From NCBI GenBank assembly GCA_043787975.1, contig JAYVUK010000015.1, positions 62,001 through 126,000 of the forward strand: DNA of 64,000 bases. Reading direction: 5' to 3'. This DNA comes from JAPLDA01 sp043787975. Its GTDB lineage: Bacteria; Bacteroidota; Bacteroidia; AKYH767-A; 2013-40CM-41-45. The notes under the pieces were generated by a model that was not told the DNA's origin, ran no database searches, and saw only the letters and a program-made list of their open reading frames with translations. This document shows, piece by piece, positions 50,854-58,940 of this stretch. Both the position numbers and the translations under genes were made by a program. Numbering within the stretch: position 1 is the stretch's first letter; every line of letters starts with the position of its first letter.

Positions 50854-53229
50854 ATGCGTAACCATTTTTTAAGATTTTTTTTTCTTTCGGTTTTTCTATT
50901 CCAATTCACGAATTCGTATTCTCAGGAAAAATTTACAATTAGTGGTTTTGTAAAAGAAGCTGCCACCGGTGAAAGCTTATTGGGAACAAATGTTTATGTG
51001 AAAGAAGGGCTTCAGGGAACAACAACCAATGCGTATGGTTTTTATTCAATCACGTTGCGAAAAGGAAAATACACGCTCGTGGTTTCTTTTATCGGCTATC
51101 TTGATCAGCAGTTTCCGATTAATCTTGATAAAGATGTAAGGCAAAATGTTTCCATCGAAAATAAACCCATCGAAACAAAGGAAGTAACGGTAACAGCAGA
51201 ACGCGAAGACCGAAATGTACACAGCACAGAGATGGGAAAAAATACGCTGGAAGTTGAAAAAATAAAAACACTTCCCTCTTTTCTGGGAGAAGTGGATGTG
51301 CTGAAATCGATTCAACTCTTGCCGGGTGTGCAATCTGCCGGAGAAGGCAACACGGGTTTTTATGTTCGTGGTGGCGGACCTGATCAGAATTTAATTTTGC
51401 TGGATGAAGCCACCGTTTACAATGCCTCTCATCTCTTCGGATTTTTTTCCGTCTTCAACGCTGATGCTGTTCAAAATATTACATTGACCAAGGGCGGAAT
51501 GCCTGCCAATTATGGCGGACGCCTTGCTTCCGTACTCGACATCCAGATGAAAGAAGGAAACAACCAAAAGTTTCACGGAGAAGGTGGATTGGGATTCATC
51601 GCTTCACGGTTTACGATTGAAGGACCGATTAAAAAAGATACTAGCTCATTTATTATTTCAGCGCGGAGAACTTTTGTTGACCTGCTATTGGGAAAACCTT
51701 TTGTAAGTGAAAGCTCTGACATTTACGGAAACAAATACTACTTCTACGACCTGAATGCGAAAGTAAATTACCGTTTATCTGACAAAGACCGTTTATTCCT
51801 GAGCAGTTATTTCGGTCGTGATGTGTTCAAATACAGAAGTCCGAACTCCGGTTTTTATATCAATGTTCCGTGGGGAAATGCGACGGCAACAGCGCGATGG
51901 AATCACCTGTTCAACAGCCAGCTCTTCATGAACACGTCGGTCATTTATACGGATTACAATTTTCAGTTTGAAGGGGGACAGGATAATTTCAGTTTCAAAC
52001 TCTTTTCAGGAATTACAGATTACAATGCAAAAGTAGATCTCACCTGGTTGCCCGATGTGCGCAACACGATCAAGTTTGGTGGCAATTATATTTTTCATGT
52101 GTTTGTACCAAGCAATGCTTCTGCGAAAGAAGGTGACGTATCTTTTGACATCGGAAAAATTCTGCGTGAGTACGCGCACGACGGAGCACTGTATGTGAAT
52201 GATGAATTTGATTTGTCAGACAAATTGAAACTCAACGGCGGATTGCGTTACACGGTTTTCCAGCAAGTCGGACCTTTTGATCGTTACCTGCTTGATCCGA
52301 TCAACAAAACAGTTGTTGATACGATTACTTATTCAACAGGACAAAATGTAAAAACATATGCTCACATCGAACCGAGATTTTCTGTTCGTTATTCATTGAA
52401 TCATCTTTCATCCGTGAAAGCTTCGTATACACAGAACTACCAATACATACATCTTGCATCGTTGTCTTCCATTTCATTACCAACGGATGTTTGGATTCCA
52501 AGTTCATCCCTGGTGAAACCACAATTCGGAACGCAGTATGCGCTTGGTTACTTCCGTAACTTCAAAAATAATTTGTACGAAACTTCGGTGGAGGTGTATT
52601 ACAAGGAAATGAAAAGTCAGATCGAATACGAGGACGGATACCTGCCGCAAAATTCAGTGAATGGAAATGTTGACAATAATTTTGTATTCGGAAAAGGATG
52701 GAGTTACGGAGCGGAATTTTTTATCAAAAAGACAAAAGGAAAATTTAACGGATGGATCGGCTACACGCTTGCATGGACGAAACGGAATTTTCCTGATCTG
52801 AATAACGCAAATGATTTTTATGCGAAGTTCGATCGAAGACATGATGTTTCACTGGTACTTGTTTACGAAATCAGTAAACGATGGACGCTCGGTGCAACAT
52901 GGGTTTACGCGACAGGCAATCTGAATACATTTCCGGTGCGATTGTATTTTCTCTCCAACGGAAACATCGTGCAGGATTATGGTAACGAGCGGAACAATTA
53001 TCGCCTGACTCCATATCATCGCCTGGATGTTTCAGCAACGTGGTATGGAAAGAAGACAAAGAAATTTCAATCGTCATGGAACTTCAGCATATTCAATGTT
53101 TACAACCGCTACAACCCGTACATCATTTATTTCGAATCCACTTATCAAACAAATAAAATCACGATTCAGGCAAAACAAATTTCATTGTTCCCGTTGTTGC
53201 CAAGTGTCACTTATAACTTCAATTTCTGA
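50854..53229 (+). CDS. TonB-dependent receptor with CarboxypepD_reg-like domain
   Basis: Product of 791 residues: signal peptide MRNHFLRFFFLSVFLFQFTNSYSQ, then the carboxypeptidase-regulatory-like domain (FTISGFVKEAATGESLLGTNVYVKEGLQGTTTNAYGFYS, shown only in part by its ends), the plug (VLKSIQLLPGVQSAGEGNTGFYVRGGGPDQN, TLTKGGMPANYGGRLASVLDI) and a 22-strand barrel ending in a C-terminal aromatic (SVTYNFNF). It transports an unknown ligand across the outer membrane with TonB energy. The stop codon overlaps the start of the DUF4249 lipoprotein gene (TGATG), a frequent pairing in this phylum. Confidence 0.93.
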   Translation: MRNHFLRFFFLSVFLFQFTNSYSQEKFTISGFVKEAATGESLLGTNVYVKEGLQGTTTNAYGFYSITLRKGKYTLVVSFIGYLDQQFPINLDKDVRQNVSIENKPIETKEVTVTAEREDRNVHSTEMGKNTLEVEKIKTLPSFLGEVDVLKSIQLLPGVQSAGEGNTGFYVRGGGPDQNLILLDEATVYNASHLFGFFSVFNADAVQNITLTKGGMPANYGGRLASVLDIQMKEGNNQKFHGEGGLGFIASRFTIEGPIKKDTSSFIISARRTFVDLLLGKPFVSESSDIYGNKYYFYDLNAKVNYRLSDKDRLFLSSYFGRDVFKYRSPNSGFYINVPWGNATATARWNHLFNSQLFMNTSVIYTDYNFQFEGGQDNFSFKLFSGITDYNAKVDLTWLPDVRNTIKFGGNYIFHVFVPSNASAKEGDVSFDIGKILREYAHDGALYVNDEFDLSDKLKLNGGLRYTVFQQVGPFDRYLLDPINKTVVDTITYSTGQNVKTYAHIEPRFSVRYSLNHLSSVKASYTQNYQYIHLASLSSISLPTDVWIPSSSLVKPQFGTQYALGYFRNFKNNLYETSVEVYYKEMKSQIEYEDGYLPQNSVNGNVDNNFVFGKGWSYGAEFFIKKTKGKFNGWIGYTLAWTKRNFPDLNNANDFYAKFDRRHDVSLVLVYEISKRWTLGATWVYATGNLNTFPVRLYFLSNGNIVQDYGNERNNYRLTPYHRLDVSATWYGKKTKKFQSSWNFSIFNVYNRYNPYIIYFESTYQTNKITIQAKQISLFPLLPSVTYNFNF

Positions 53230-54266
53230 TGCACAGAGAAAATAAAATCATTCTTTTTCTAAAAAGAAATTTCGGAAACGGAGAAGCGGAGAAGGGGAGA
53301 AACGGAGGTACCCTCCCCCGGCCCCCCGGTCTCCGGTTCACCGATTTAATATTAAATAAGGTCATAAAAAATTATTTGCAGGCAGGTAAAATATTCATAA
53401 TAATAATCTGTGTAATCTTTTTTATCTCTTGTGAAAAAAATATTTCCGTGGAGGTTCCTCATGCCGAAGCAGAAGTAGTGGTGGAAGGATACATTGAAGC
53501 AGGCGGACATCCGTATGTATTTCTTTCAAACTCATTGCCATTCTTTGGCACGATCAGCACGAACCAATTGGACCAACTTCAATCTACTATCCAGGGCGCA
53601 ACCGTTACAGTTAATAATGGAATTGTGACCGATACGTTGCAGCAAATCCCGGGCTACGGAGTTTATTATTCCCTGAACATGATTGGCGAAGGAGGAAAAA
53701 CATATTCTTTAAAAATTGAGACGGGTGAAAAAATTCTCACCGCTTCCACGTTCATTCCACCTGCAATTCATCTCGACAGCGTTTGGTTTAAAGTGGATGG
53801 GAACCGCGATTCACTTGGTTATGCATGGGCCCATCTCACCGATCCTGATACGCTTGGAAATTGTTACCGTTGGTTTGCCCAGCGGATCAACCATTACACC
53901 TTTGGCAATTTGATCGGACAGGAAAAAGACACAGCACTAGTAACACCGCGAGGTTCAGTCTTTGACGATAAATTTATCAACGGAAGAAGTTTTGATCTAG
54001 CCTTTGACAGGGGAAAATTTCCGAACTCCACCAAAGAAGACGATAACAATGACGAAGAAGGATTTTTCAAACGAGGTGACACCATTGTTGTAAAGTTCTG
54101 TACAATCAATCGTGCACATTTTGAATTCTGGAGAACAGAGGAATCACAAGTTGCAAACAACGGCAACCCATTCGGCTCTACTGCTCCTGTTACAAGCAAT
54201 ATCACAGGTGGATTAGGAATTTGGGGAGGATACAATGCAACATTTGATACCATTATAGCACATTAA
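53229..54266 (+). CDS. DUF4249 lipoprotein partner of the TonB receptor
   Basis: DUF4249 begins straight after the lipobox (CEKNISVEVPHAEAEVVVEG, GHPYVFLSNSLPFFG, VTVNNGIVTDTLQ, YSLKIETGEKILTASTFIPP). The lipobox cysteine (FISC) is at residue 68, not the usual 18-25, because some 47 extra residues precede the hydrophobic segment. Part of this extension (about residues 16-37) is encoded by an octamer repeat element, bases 53273-53339. There is no in-frame ATG after it; a TTG before QAGKIFIII could be the real start. It probably caps or helps the TonB receptor encoded just upstream, with which it is translationally coupled. Confidence 0.82.
   Translation: MHRENKIILFLKRNFGNGEAEKGRNGGTLPRPPGLRFTDLILNKVIKNYLQAGKIFIIIICVIFFISCEKNISVEVPHAEAEVVVEGYIEAGGHPYVFLSNSLPFFGTISTNQLDQLQSTIQGATVTVNNGIVTDTLQQIPGYGVYYSLNMIGEGGKTYSLKIETGEKILTASTFIPPAIHLDSVWFKVDGNRDSLGYAWAHLTDPDTLGNCYRWFAQRINHYTFGNLIGQEKDTALVTPRGSVFDDKFINGRSFDLAFDRGKFPNSTKEDDNNDEEGFFKRGDTIVVKFCTINRAHFEFWRTEESQVANNGNPFGSTAPVTSNITGGLGIWGGYNATFDTIIAH
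53273..53339. repeat. CGGAGAAG octamer array at the 5' end of the DUF4249 gene
   Basis: Words CGGAAA, CGGAGAAG, CGGAGAAG, GGGAGAAA, CGGAGG, then a complementary C-rich arm (CTCCCCCGG ... TCTCCGGTT). Much more GC-rich than the flanks. The frame from the TGATG start reads through it. Confidence 0.85.
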
Positions 54267-54269
54267 AGT

Positions 54270-54400
54270 AGTGACTCTGTTTTTAAAAAATTTCACGCAG
54301 AGAACGCTGAGTTGCGGAGAGCACAGAGAAAAAATAAAATTAATCTCCTCTGCGACCTCTGTTTCTCTGTTATCTCTGCGCGAAACCAAAGTGAGTCACT
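54270..54400. repeat. 131-bp imperfect palindrome of CGCAGAGA words
   Basis: Outer arms AGTGACTC (54270-54277) and GAGTCACT (54393-54400) are exact. Inner arms TTTCACGCAGAGA (54291-54303) and TCTCTGCGCGAAA (54373-54385) match at 12 of 13. Between lie further 8-9-base words (CGCTGAGTT, GCGGAGAG, CACAGAGA). It ends about 40 bases before the trxB promoter box. Confidence 0.88.
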
Positions 54401-54441
54401 ATTCACATTAAAACTTACATTCGATTATTCCATTTCATTTG

Positions 54442-54449
54442 TACTTTTG
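54442..54449 (+). promoter_or_regulatory. -7 box TACTTTTG of trxB
   Basis: Exact TAnnTTTG box 25 bases before the trxB ATG; the -33 element is weak. Confidence 0.55.
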
Positions 54450-54473
54450 GGACCGAATCTTTTCTGATTTATT

Positions 54474-55418
54474 ATGACACAAGAAACAGAACGAGTGAAA
54501 TGCCTGATCATTGGATCAGGTCCTGCGGGGTACACAGCCGCTATTTATGCAGCACGCGCTGACCTCAAACCGGTGATGTATCAAGGCTTGCAACCGGGAG
54601 GACAACTCACCATTACCACGGAAGTGGAAAATTATCCCGGCTATCCGAAAGGAACAATGGGACCTGAGATGATGGAAGATTTCAAAGCGCAAGCTGAACG
54701 TTTTGGTACTGACATTCGTTTTGGATACGCTACAGAAGTTGACTTCTCCTCTACTCCTCACAAAGTAATTGTGGATGAAACTCACACCATCCTGGCTGAT
54801 GTTGTGATCATCGCAACCGGTGCTTCCGCAAAATGGCTGGGATTAGAATCCGAACAAAAATTAAATGGTTTTGGCGTTTCAGCCTGTGCTGTATGTGATG
54901 GGTTTTTTTTCCGCGGTCAGGATGTTGCCATTGTAGGAGCGGGAGATACGGCTGCCGAAGAAGCAACATACCTTGCCAAGCTTTGCAAAAAAGTATATAT
55001 GATTGTGCGAAGAGATGAAATGCGCGCCAGCAAAGCGATGCAGCATCGTGTTGAAAACACGCATAACATTGAACTGCTTTATAACCATGAAACAAAAGAA
55101 ATTCTTGGTGAGAAAACAGTACACGGTGTAAAAGTGTTTAACACGAAAACAAAAACTGACCGTATTCTTGACATCACCGGATTTTTTGTTGCCATCGGCC
55201 ATGAACCGAATACAAAAATTTTTAAAGATTGGATCGACATGGATGAAACAGGCTACATCAAAACAATTCCCGGTTCCACAAAAACGAATATTGAAGGTGT
55301 ATTTGCAGCAGGAGATGTAGCAGATCACGTATACAGGCAGGCAGTTACTGCAGCCGGTACCGGTTGTATGGCTGCGATTGATGCGGAACGATACCTGGCC
55401 GCTAAAGGAATACACTAA
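54474..55418 (+). CDS. trxB: Thioredoxin-disulfide reductase
   Basis: The 314-residue product is standard for low-molecular-weight TrxR. FAD-binding GSGPAG (14-19), the redox pair Cys138-Ala-Val-Cys141 in ACAVCDG, NADPH-binding GAGDTAAEEA (155-164) and the FAD-binding C-terminal motif GVFAAGDVADHVYRQAVTAAGTG are all intact. It reduces thioredoxin with NADPH in the cytoplasm, supporting peroxiredoxin and MsrA, both of which occur in this window. Own promoter box; no close downstream partner. Confidence 0.97.
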   Translation: MTQETERVKCLIIGSGPAGYTAAIYAARADLKPVMYQGLQPGGQLTITTEVENYPGYPKGTMGPEMMEDFKAQAERFGTDIRFGYATEVDFSSTPHKVIVDETHTILADVVIIATGASAKWLGLESEQKLNGFGVSACAVCDGFFFRGQDVAIVGAGDTAAEEATYLAKLCKKVYMIVRRDEMRASKAMQHRVENTHNIELLYNHETKEILGEKTVHGVKVFNTKTKTDRILDITGFFVAIGHEPNTKIFKDWIDMDETGYIKTIPGSTKTNIEGVFAAGDVADHVYRQAVTAAGTGCMAAIDAERYLAAKGIH

Positions 55419-55560
55419 AGAAATTTTAAATGATGAATTTTAAATTATAAATTTAGATGGCTTCTTTATAAGCCAGCCCATAAAAATGACATTACGCTGA
55501 TAAAGCCTATTGCTAAATTTTCTTTTTTTGCCGCTTGAATATCCACCCATATCTCTCCGT

Positions 55561-56643
55561 ATGAAATCCATTTCATTTCTGCTGCTTCTCGCTTTTGTTG
55601 TTATTGCAAGTTCAATGAAAATTGTTCAGCCTGCATCTTCCGATGCAATTGCTGAAGATTCTATCGTTCATTACAAACAGGAAAAGCATTTGATGAATGT
55701 ACGTCAACTGACTTTTGGAGGCGATAATGCCGAAGCTTATTTCAGTTTCGACAATTCTAAAATCACTTTCCAGGCTACCTATGAAAAATGGAATGCACAT
55801 TGTGACCAGATCTTTTTTTCAAATCTTGACAGCTTCAATCCTACTCTGTTAAGCACTGGCAAAGGAAGGACAACCTGTTCTTATTTTCTCCCGGGAGACA
55901 CTACCATTCTATATGCTTCCACTCATCTTTCCGGAAGTGAGTGCCCGCCAAAACCGGTTCCAAGATCAGATCACAAATATGTATGGCCCATCTATGACAG
56001 CTTTGATATTTTCGTTGCTGACTTAAAAGGAAACATCACAAAGCAACTCACAAAATCGCCGGGTTATGATGCCGAAGCGACGGTAAGTCCGAAAGGTGAT
56101 AAAATTGTTTTCACGTCTACACGTAACGGAGACATTGATCTTTACACCATGAACATTGACGGAAGTCATGTGAAACAGATTACGAATGAACTGGGTTATG
56201 ACGGAGGAGCTTTCTTTTCTCCGGATGGAAAAAAACTGGTGTTTCGGGCATCGCGTCCTAAGACTGAAGAGGAAATTAAAACTTACAAAGACTTGTTAAA
56301 AGAAAACCTTGTTATGCCTGTTGACATGGAAATATTTACCTGCAACGCTGACGGCTCGAACATGAAACAAGTCACACATTTAGGAGGAGCAAACTGGGCG
56401 CCTTATTTTACACGTGACGGAAAAAAAATAATTTTCTCCAGCAACCATGTTTCAAAAGGGTATCACTTCAATTTGTGGATGTGTAATGCCGATGGTTCCG
56501 GTCCCGAACAAATTACATATGACAATGTATTCGATGCATTTCCTGTCTTTTCAGGAGACGGAAAAAAGCTGATTTGGTCATCCAATCGCAACAACGGTGG
56601 TACGCACGATACCAATCTTTTCATTGCTGACTGGAAAGAATAA
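55561..56643 (+). CDS. TolB-like PD40 beta-propeller exported protein
   Basis: The ATG at 55561 starts a signal peptide (MKSISFLLLLAFVVIASS), so I prefer it to the earlier TTG-type start. The body has at least five PD40 blades (GGDNAEAYFSFDNSKITFQA, AEATVSPKGDKIVFTSTRNGD, GGAFFSPDGKKLVFRASRP, WAPYFTRDGKKIIFSSNH, AFPVFSGDGKKLIWSSNRN). It resembles TolB propellers but lacks TolB's N-terminal domain, and no Tol/Pal genes are nearby. It is probably periplasmic; its binding partner is unknown. Confidence 0.87.
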   Translation: MKSISFLLLLAFVVIASSMKIVQPASSDAIAEDSIVHYKQEKHLMNVRQLTFGGDNAEAYFSFDNSKITFQATYEKWNAHCDQIFFSNLDSFNPTLLSTGKGRTTCSYFLPGDTTILYASTHLSGSECPPKPVPRSDHKYVWPIYDSFDIFVADLKGNITKQLTKSPGYDAEATVSPKGDKIVFTSTRNGDIDLYTMNIDGSHVKQITNELGYDGGAFFSPDGKKLVFRASRPKTEEEIKTYKDLLKENLVMPVDMEIFTCNADGSNMKQVTHLGGANWAPYFTRDGKKIIFSSNHVSKGYHFNLWMCNADGSGPEQITYDNVFDAFPVFSGDGKKLIWSSNRNNGGTHDTNLFIADWKE

Positions 56644-56804
56644 TCAAGTTGAAATCTTAAAAATCACTCTATTATCTCTTTTTTATAATTCATAGGAGGT
56701 CAAATTCGTAGTTCCTTTTGATTCGTAATTCGTGGAAGACTTGCTTCAAATCTCAAAAGATTGTATCTTCACTTTTGAAAATCAACCACAGATAAATTAC
56801 TGTT

Positions 56805-57257
56805 ATGCGACTTCTGAAATCATCAGTACCGAAATTACTTTGCTCGATCCTGTTTATGGTTATTGTTTCAAAAGCGAATGCGCAGGTTTCGCTTTCGCTC
56901 ATTATTACAGACAACATCATTACTAACGCATTTACATTCGACCCGCCAAAACCAGCTGCTCCAAAGAATGTTTTTAAAGCCGGAGGTGATAAAGGTATCC
57001 AGGTGTTCTTTTATTTCAATGCTGCGGGAACAGCTGACCTTGAAAAATCTTACAGAGTCAGGTTAATCGCCCATCGAACAGACAGCGGAAAAGATGTATG
57101 GACAAATGAAATGACATATCTCATCAGGAAAAATGATAAGTATGGAGTTGTTGCTATGAATTTTTTTGATCCGGGTCAATACAATATCGTGATTTCAGAT
57201 AATGTGGATCAATCAAAAATATTAGCTACAGGAAACTTTTCCGTAGAAAAAAACTGA
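56805..57257 (+). CDS. Small secreted beta protein, unknown function
   Basis: Product of 150 residues with a signal peptide (LLCSILFMVIVSKANAQ). The mature part is probably a beta-sandwich (GIQVFFYFNAAGTADLEKSYRVRLIAHR, KYGVVAMNFFDPGQYNIVISDN). No known domain or catalytic residues. A -7-like box TATCTTCA lies at about 56764. ATTCGTA words precede it (56706-56733). Confidence 0.7.
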   Translation: MRLLKSSVPKLLCSILFMVIVSKANAQVSLSLIITDNIITNAFTFDPPKPAAPKNVFKAGGDKGIQVFFYFNAAGTADLEKSYRVRLIAHRTDSGKDVWTNEMTYLIRKNDKYGVVAMNFFDPGQYNIVISDNVDQSKILATGNFSVEKN

Positions 57258-57331
57258 TTTAACCCAATACAATTTTCCCGGTTTGTAAAGAATTTTCTTG
57301 ACGCAATCAGTCTGTATGCTTGATTGTGTGG

Positions 57332-57339
57332 TATCTTTG
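57332..57339 (+). promoter_or_regulatory. -7 box TATCTTTG that fixes the DinB-like start
   Basis: Exact -7 box between the earlier candidate start (57298) and the ATG at 57370, so translation from 57298 is unlikely. Confidence 0.6.
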
Positions 57340-57369
57340 TTATTCAAATCTTTCAACATTCAGCATATC

Positions 57370-57897
57370 ATGCACGAGGAAATTATCCAGGAACTTGATC
57401 AGACGTCAAAAAATTTATTAGCCGCTATTGGTGAACTTTCTGATCAGCAATTAAACTACAAAGTCAATCCGCACATGTGGAGCATTCACGAATGCGTTGA
57501 ACACATTGTAATTACAGAGATTGCCGTCTATCGTATTTTGATGCAGCATGATTCCGCAGGCTCAGGTTCATCTTCTGAAATCGAACGAATCGGAAAAGCA
57601 AAAATGGAAAAATTGCTGAGCGACCGCTCCATCAAAACTGATGCACCTGACGATGTGAAACCCATTGGAAGATTTAGCAGTCTGGATGAGTTGCGTGATA
57701 AATTCATTAGCAACAGGAAAAGGATTGTAGATGAATTGAAAGACAATCGTATTGTTTTCGATAGCCGGATGATCGTACATCCCGTGCTCGGGGAAATGAC
57801 CAAAAAAGACTGGCTGCATTTTATGATTCATCATTGCGAGCGACATGGCAAACAGATTGAAGAAATCAAATCGTTTATTCAGTTTCAATTAACCTGA
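57370..57897 (+). CDS. DinB-superfamily (DinB_2) putative metal-dependent protein
   Basis: Starting at 57370, the 175-residue protein has the DinB_2 four-helix bundle with metal-ligand histidines: WSIHECVEHIVITE (His at the first site) and the paired HFMIHHCERHGKQIEEI near the C-terminus. LSDQQLNYKVNPHMWS is the usual approach to the first His. The superfamily includes mycothiol/bacillithiol S-transferases and many proteins of unknown role; here the thiol is unknown. Cytoplasmic. It lies upstream of msrA, but a 30-bp palindrome separates them. Confidence 0.88.
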   Translation: MHEEIIQELDQTSKNLLAAIGELSDQQLNYKVNPHMWSIHECVEHIVITEIAVYRILMQHDSAGSGSSSEIERIGKAKMEKLLSDRSIKTDAPDDVKPIGRFSSLDELRDKFISNRKRIVDELKDNRIVFDSRMIVHPVLGEMTKKDWLHFMIHHCERHGKQIEEIKSFIQFQLT

Positions 57898-57943
57898 ATC
57901 GTTCCTGTTAAAGTTTGTTAATTCAATACATTTAAAAATCTTC

Positions 57944-57973
57944 TTTTATTCAACCTACGTAGGTTGAATAAAA
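57944..57973. promoter_or_regulatory. Perfect 30-bp palindrome directly before msrA
   Basis: Each half is TTTTATTCAACCTAC and its exact complement, with no spacer. It ends 7 bases before the msrA ATG. It could be an operator for a dimeric regulator or a hairpin that hides the translation start. It has no 7- or 8-base tandem structure, unlike the other repeats here. Confidence 0.8.
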
Positions 57974-57980
57974 TTCCAAT

Positions 57981-58634
57981 ATGAAAAATACATTCCTTAG
58001 TTTAATCTGTTGTTCATTCATTACTGCATCGCTCAGCTCATGTGCTCAACAGAAAAAAGAAAATCAAATTCAACAATCAACTCAAATTATGTCAGCAACA
58101 AATCTTGATACGGCTACATTTGGAGCAGGATGCTTCTGGTGTGTGGAAGCACAATTTCAGTTATTGGACGGAGTCATTTCTGTTACTTCCGGTTTTTCGG
58201 GAGGTACTGTAAAAAATCCAAGCTACAGGGAAGTCTGCGAGGGCACAACCGGTCATGCGGAAGTTTGCCAGGTTGTATATGATACAACAAAACTTTCCTA
58301 TGAAGACATGCTCCAGGCATTCTGGAAATCGCATGATCCGACACAATTGAACAGGCAAGGCAATGATCATGGAACACAATATCGCTCAGTAATTTTCTAC
58401 CACAATGAACAGCAACATACATTAGCAGAAGAGTACAAGAAAAAACTGAATGATTCAGGTGCTTACAATGATCCGGTGGTAACGGAAGTTTCTCCTTTTA
58501 CTGTTTTGTACAAAGCGGAAGATTACCATCAAAATTATTTTGATCAAAATGGAGATGCTCCCTATTGCAGTTTTGTAATTCAACCAAAGGTTGAAAAATT
58601 CAGAAAGGCTTTTAAAGATAAACTAAAAAAATAA
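57981..58634 (+). CDS. msrA: Peptide-methionine (S)-S-oxide reductase, lipoprotein form
   Basis: The MsrA catalytic motif GAGCFWCVE holds nucleophile Cys51. GFSGG, SYREVCEGTTGHAEVCQVVYD, FWKSHDPTQLNRQGNDHGTQYRS and AEDYHQNYF complete the family signature. Signal peptide with lipobox LSSC (C21), so this copy is tethered in the envelope, unlike cytoplasmic MsrA. It would repair oxidised methionines in periplasmic or surface proteins using a thiol donor. The only cysteine after the core is in APYCSF. Expression may be controlled at the 30-bp palindrome just upstream. Confidence 0.95.
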   Translation: MKNTFLSLICCSFITASLSSCAQQKKENQIQQSTQIMSATNLDTATFGAGCFWCVEAQFQLLDGVISVTSGFSGGTVKNPSYREVCEGTTGHAEVCQVVYDTTKLSYEDMLQAFWKSHDPTQLNRQGNDHGTQYRSVIFYHNEQQHTLAEEYKKKLNDSGAYNDPVVTEVSPFTVLYKAEDYHQNYFDQNGDAPYCSFVIQPKVEKFRKAFKDKLKK

Positions 58635-58636
58635 AA

Positions 58637-58880
58637 AGTCAACGAATTACGAATCTTCTTACGAATATACGAATTACGAATTTCATGTATTCGTACATTC
58701 GTAATAAAATCTGTCGACGAATTACGAATACAATCCGAATTTACGAATACACGTATCCCTACATTCGTTAAATGATTCGTCATCTGACAGCAATAACTAC
58801 ATCCGACTAATTACGACTGCAATCCGAATCTACGAAAGGGGAATTCGTGCATTCGTAAATTCGGATGGTATTCGTAATTA
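58637..58880. repeat. Dense ACGAATN heptamer array with 32-bp inverted repeat
   Basis: About 240 bases made mostly of ACGAATT/AATTCGT-type words. Arms at 58721-58752 and 58847-58878 are reverse complements at 30 of 32 positions. An inner direct repeat (58810-58836) resembles the left arm. It occupies the gap between msrA and the next minus-strand gene, which I otherwise find empty. Confidence 0.92.
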
Positions 58881-58887
58881 GGTGCAA

Positions 58888-58922
58888 AAAAAGGCTGCCT
58901 CATACATTGAAGCAGCCTTTTT
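58888..58922 (-). terminator. Terminator of the lipoprotein gene
   Basis: AAAAAGGCTGC / GCAGCCTTTTT, 11-base arms; read on the minus strand it ends in a T run. Confidence 0.9.
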
Positions 58923-58940
58923 ATTTAACCTATTTTACTT

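Noticed and set aside
58637..58880. Possible CRISPR array
   Set aside because: Words vary in length and orientation, there are no equal-length unique spacers, and no cas genes occur.
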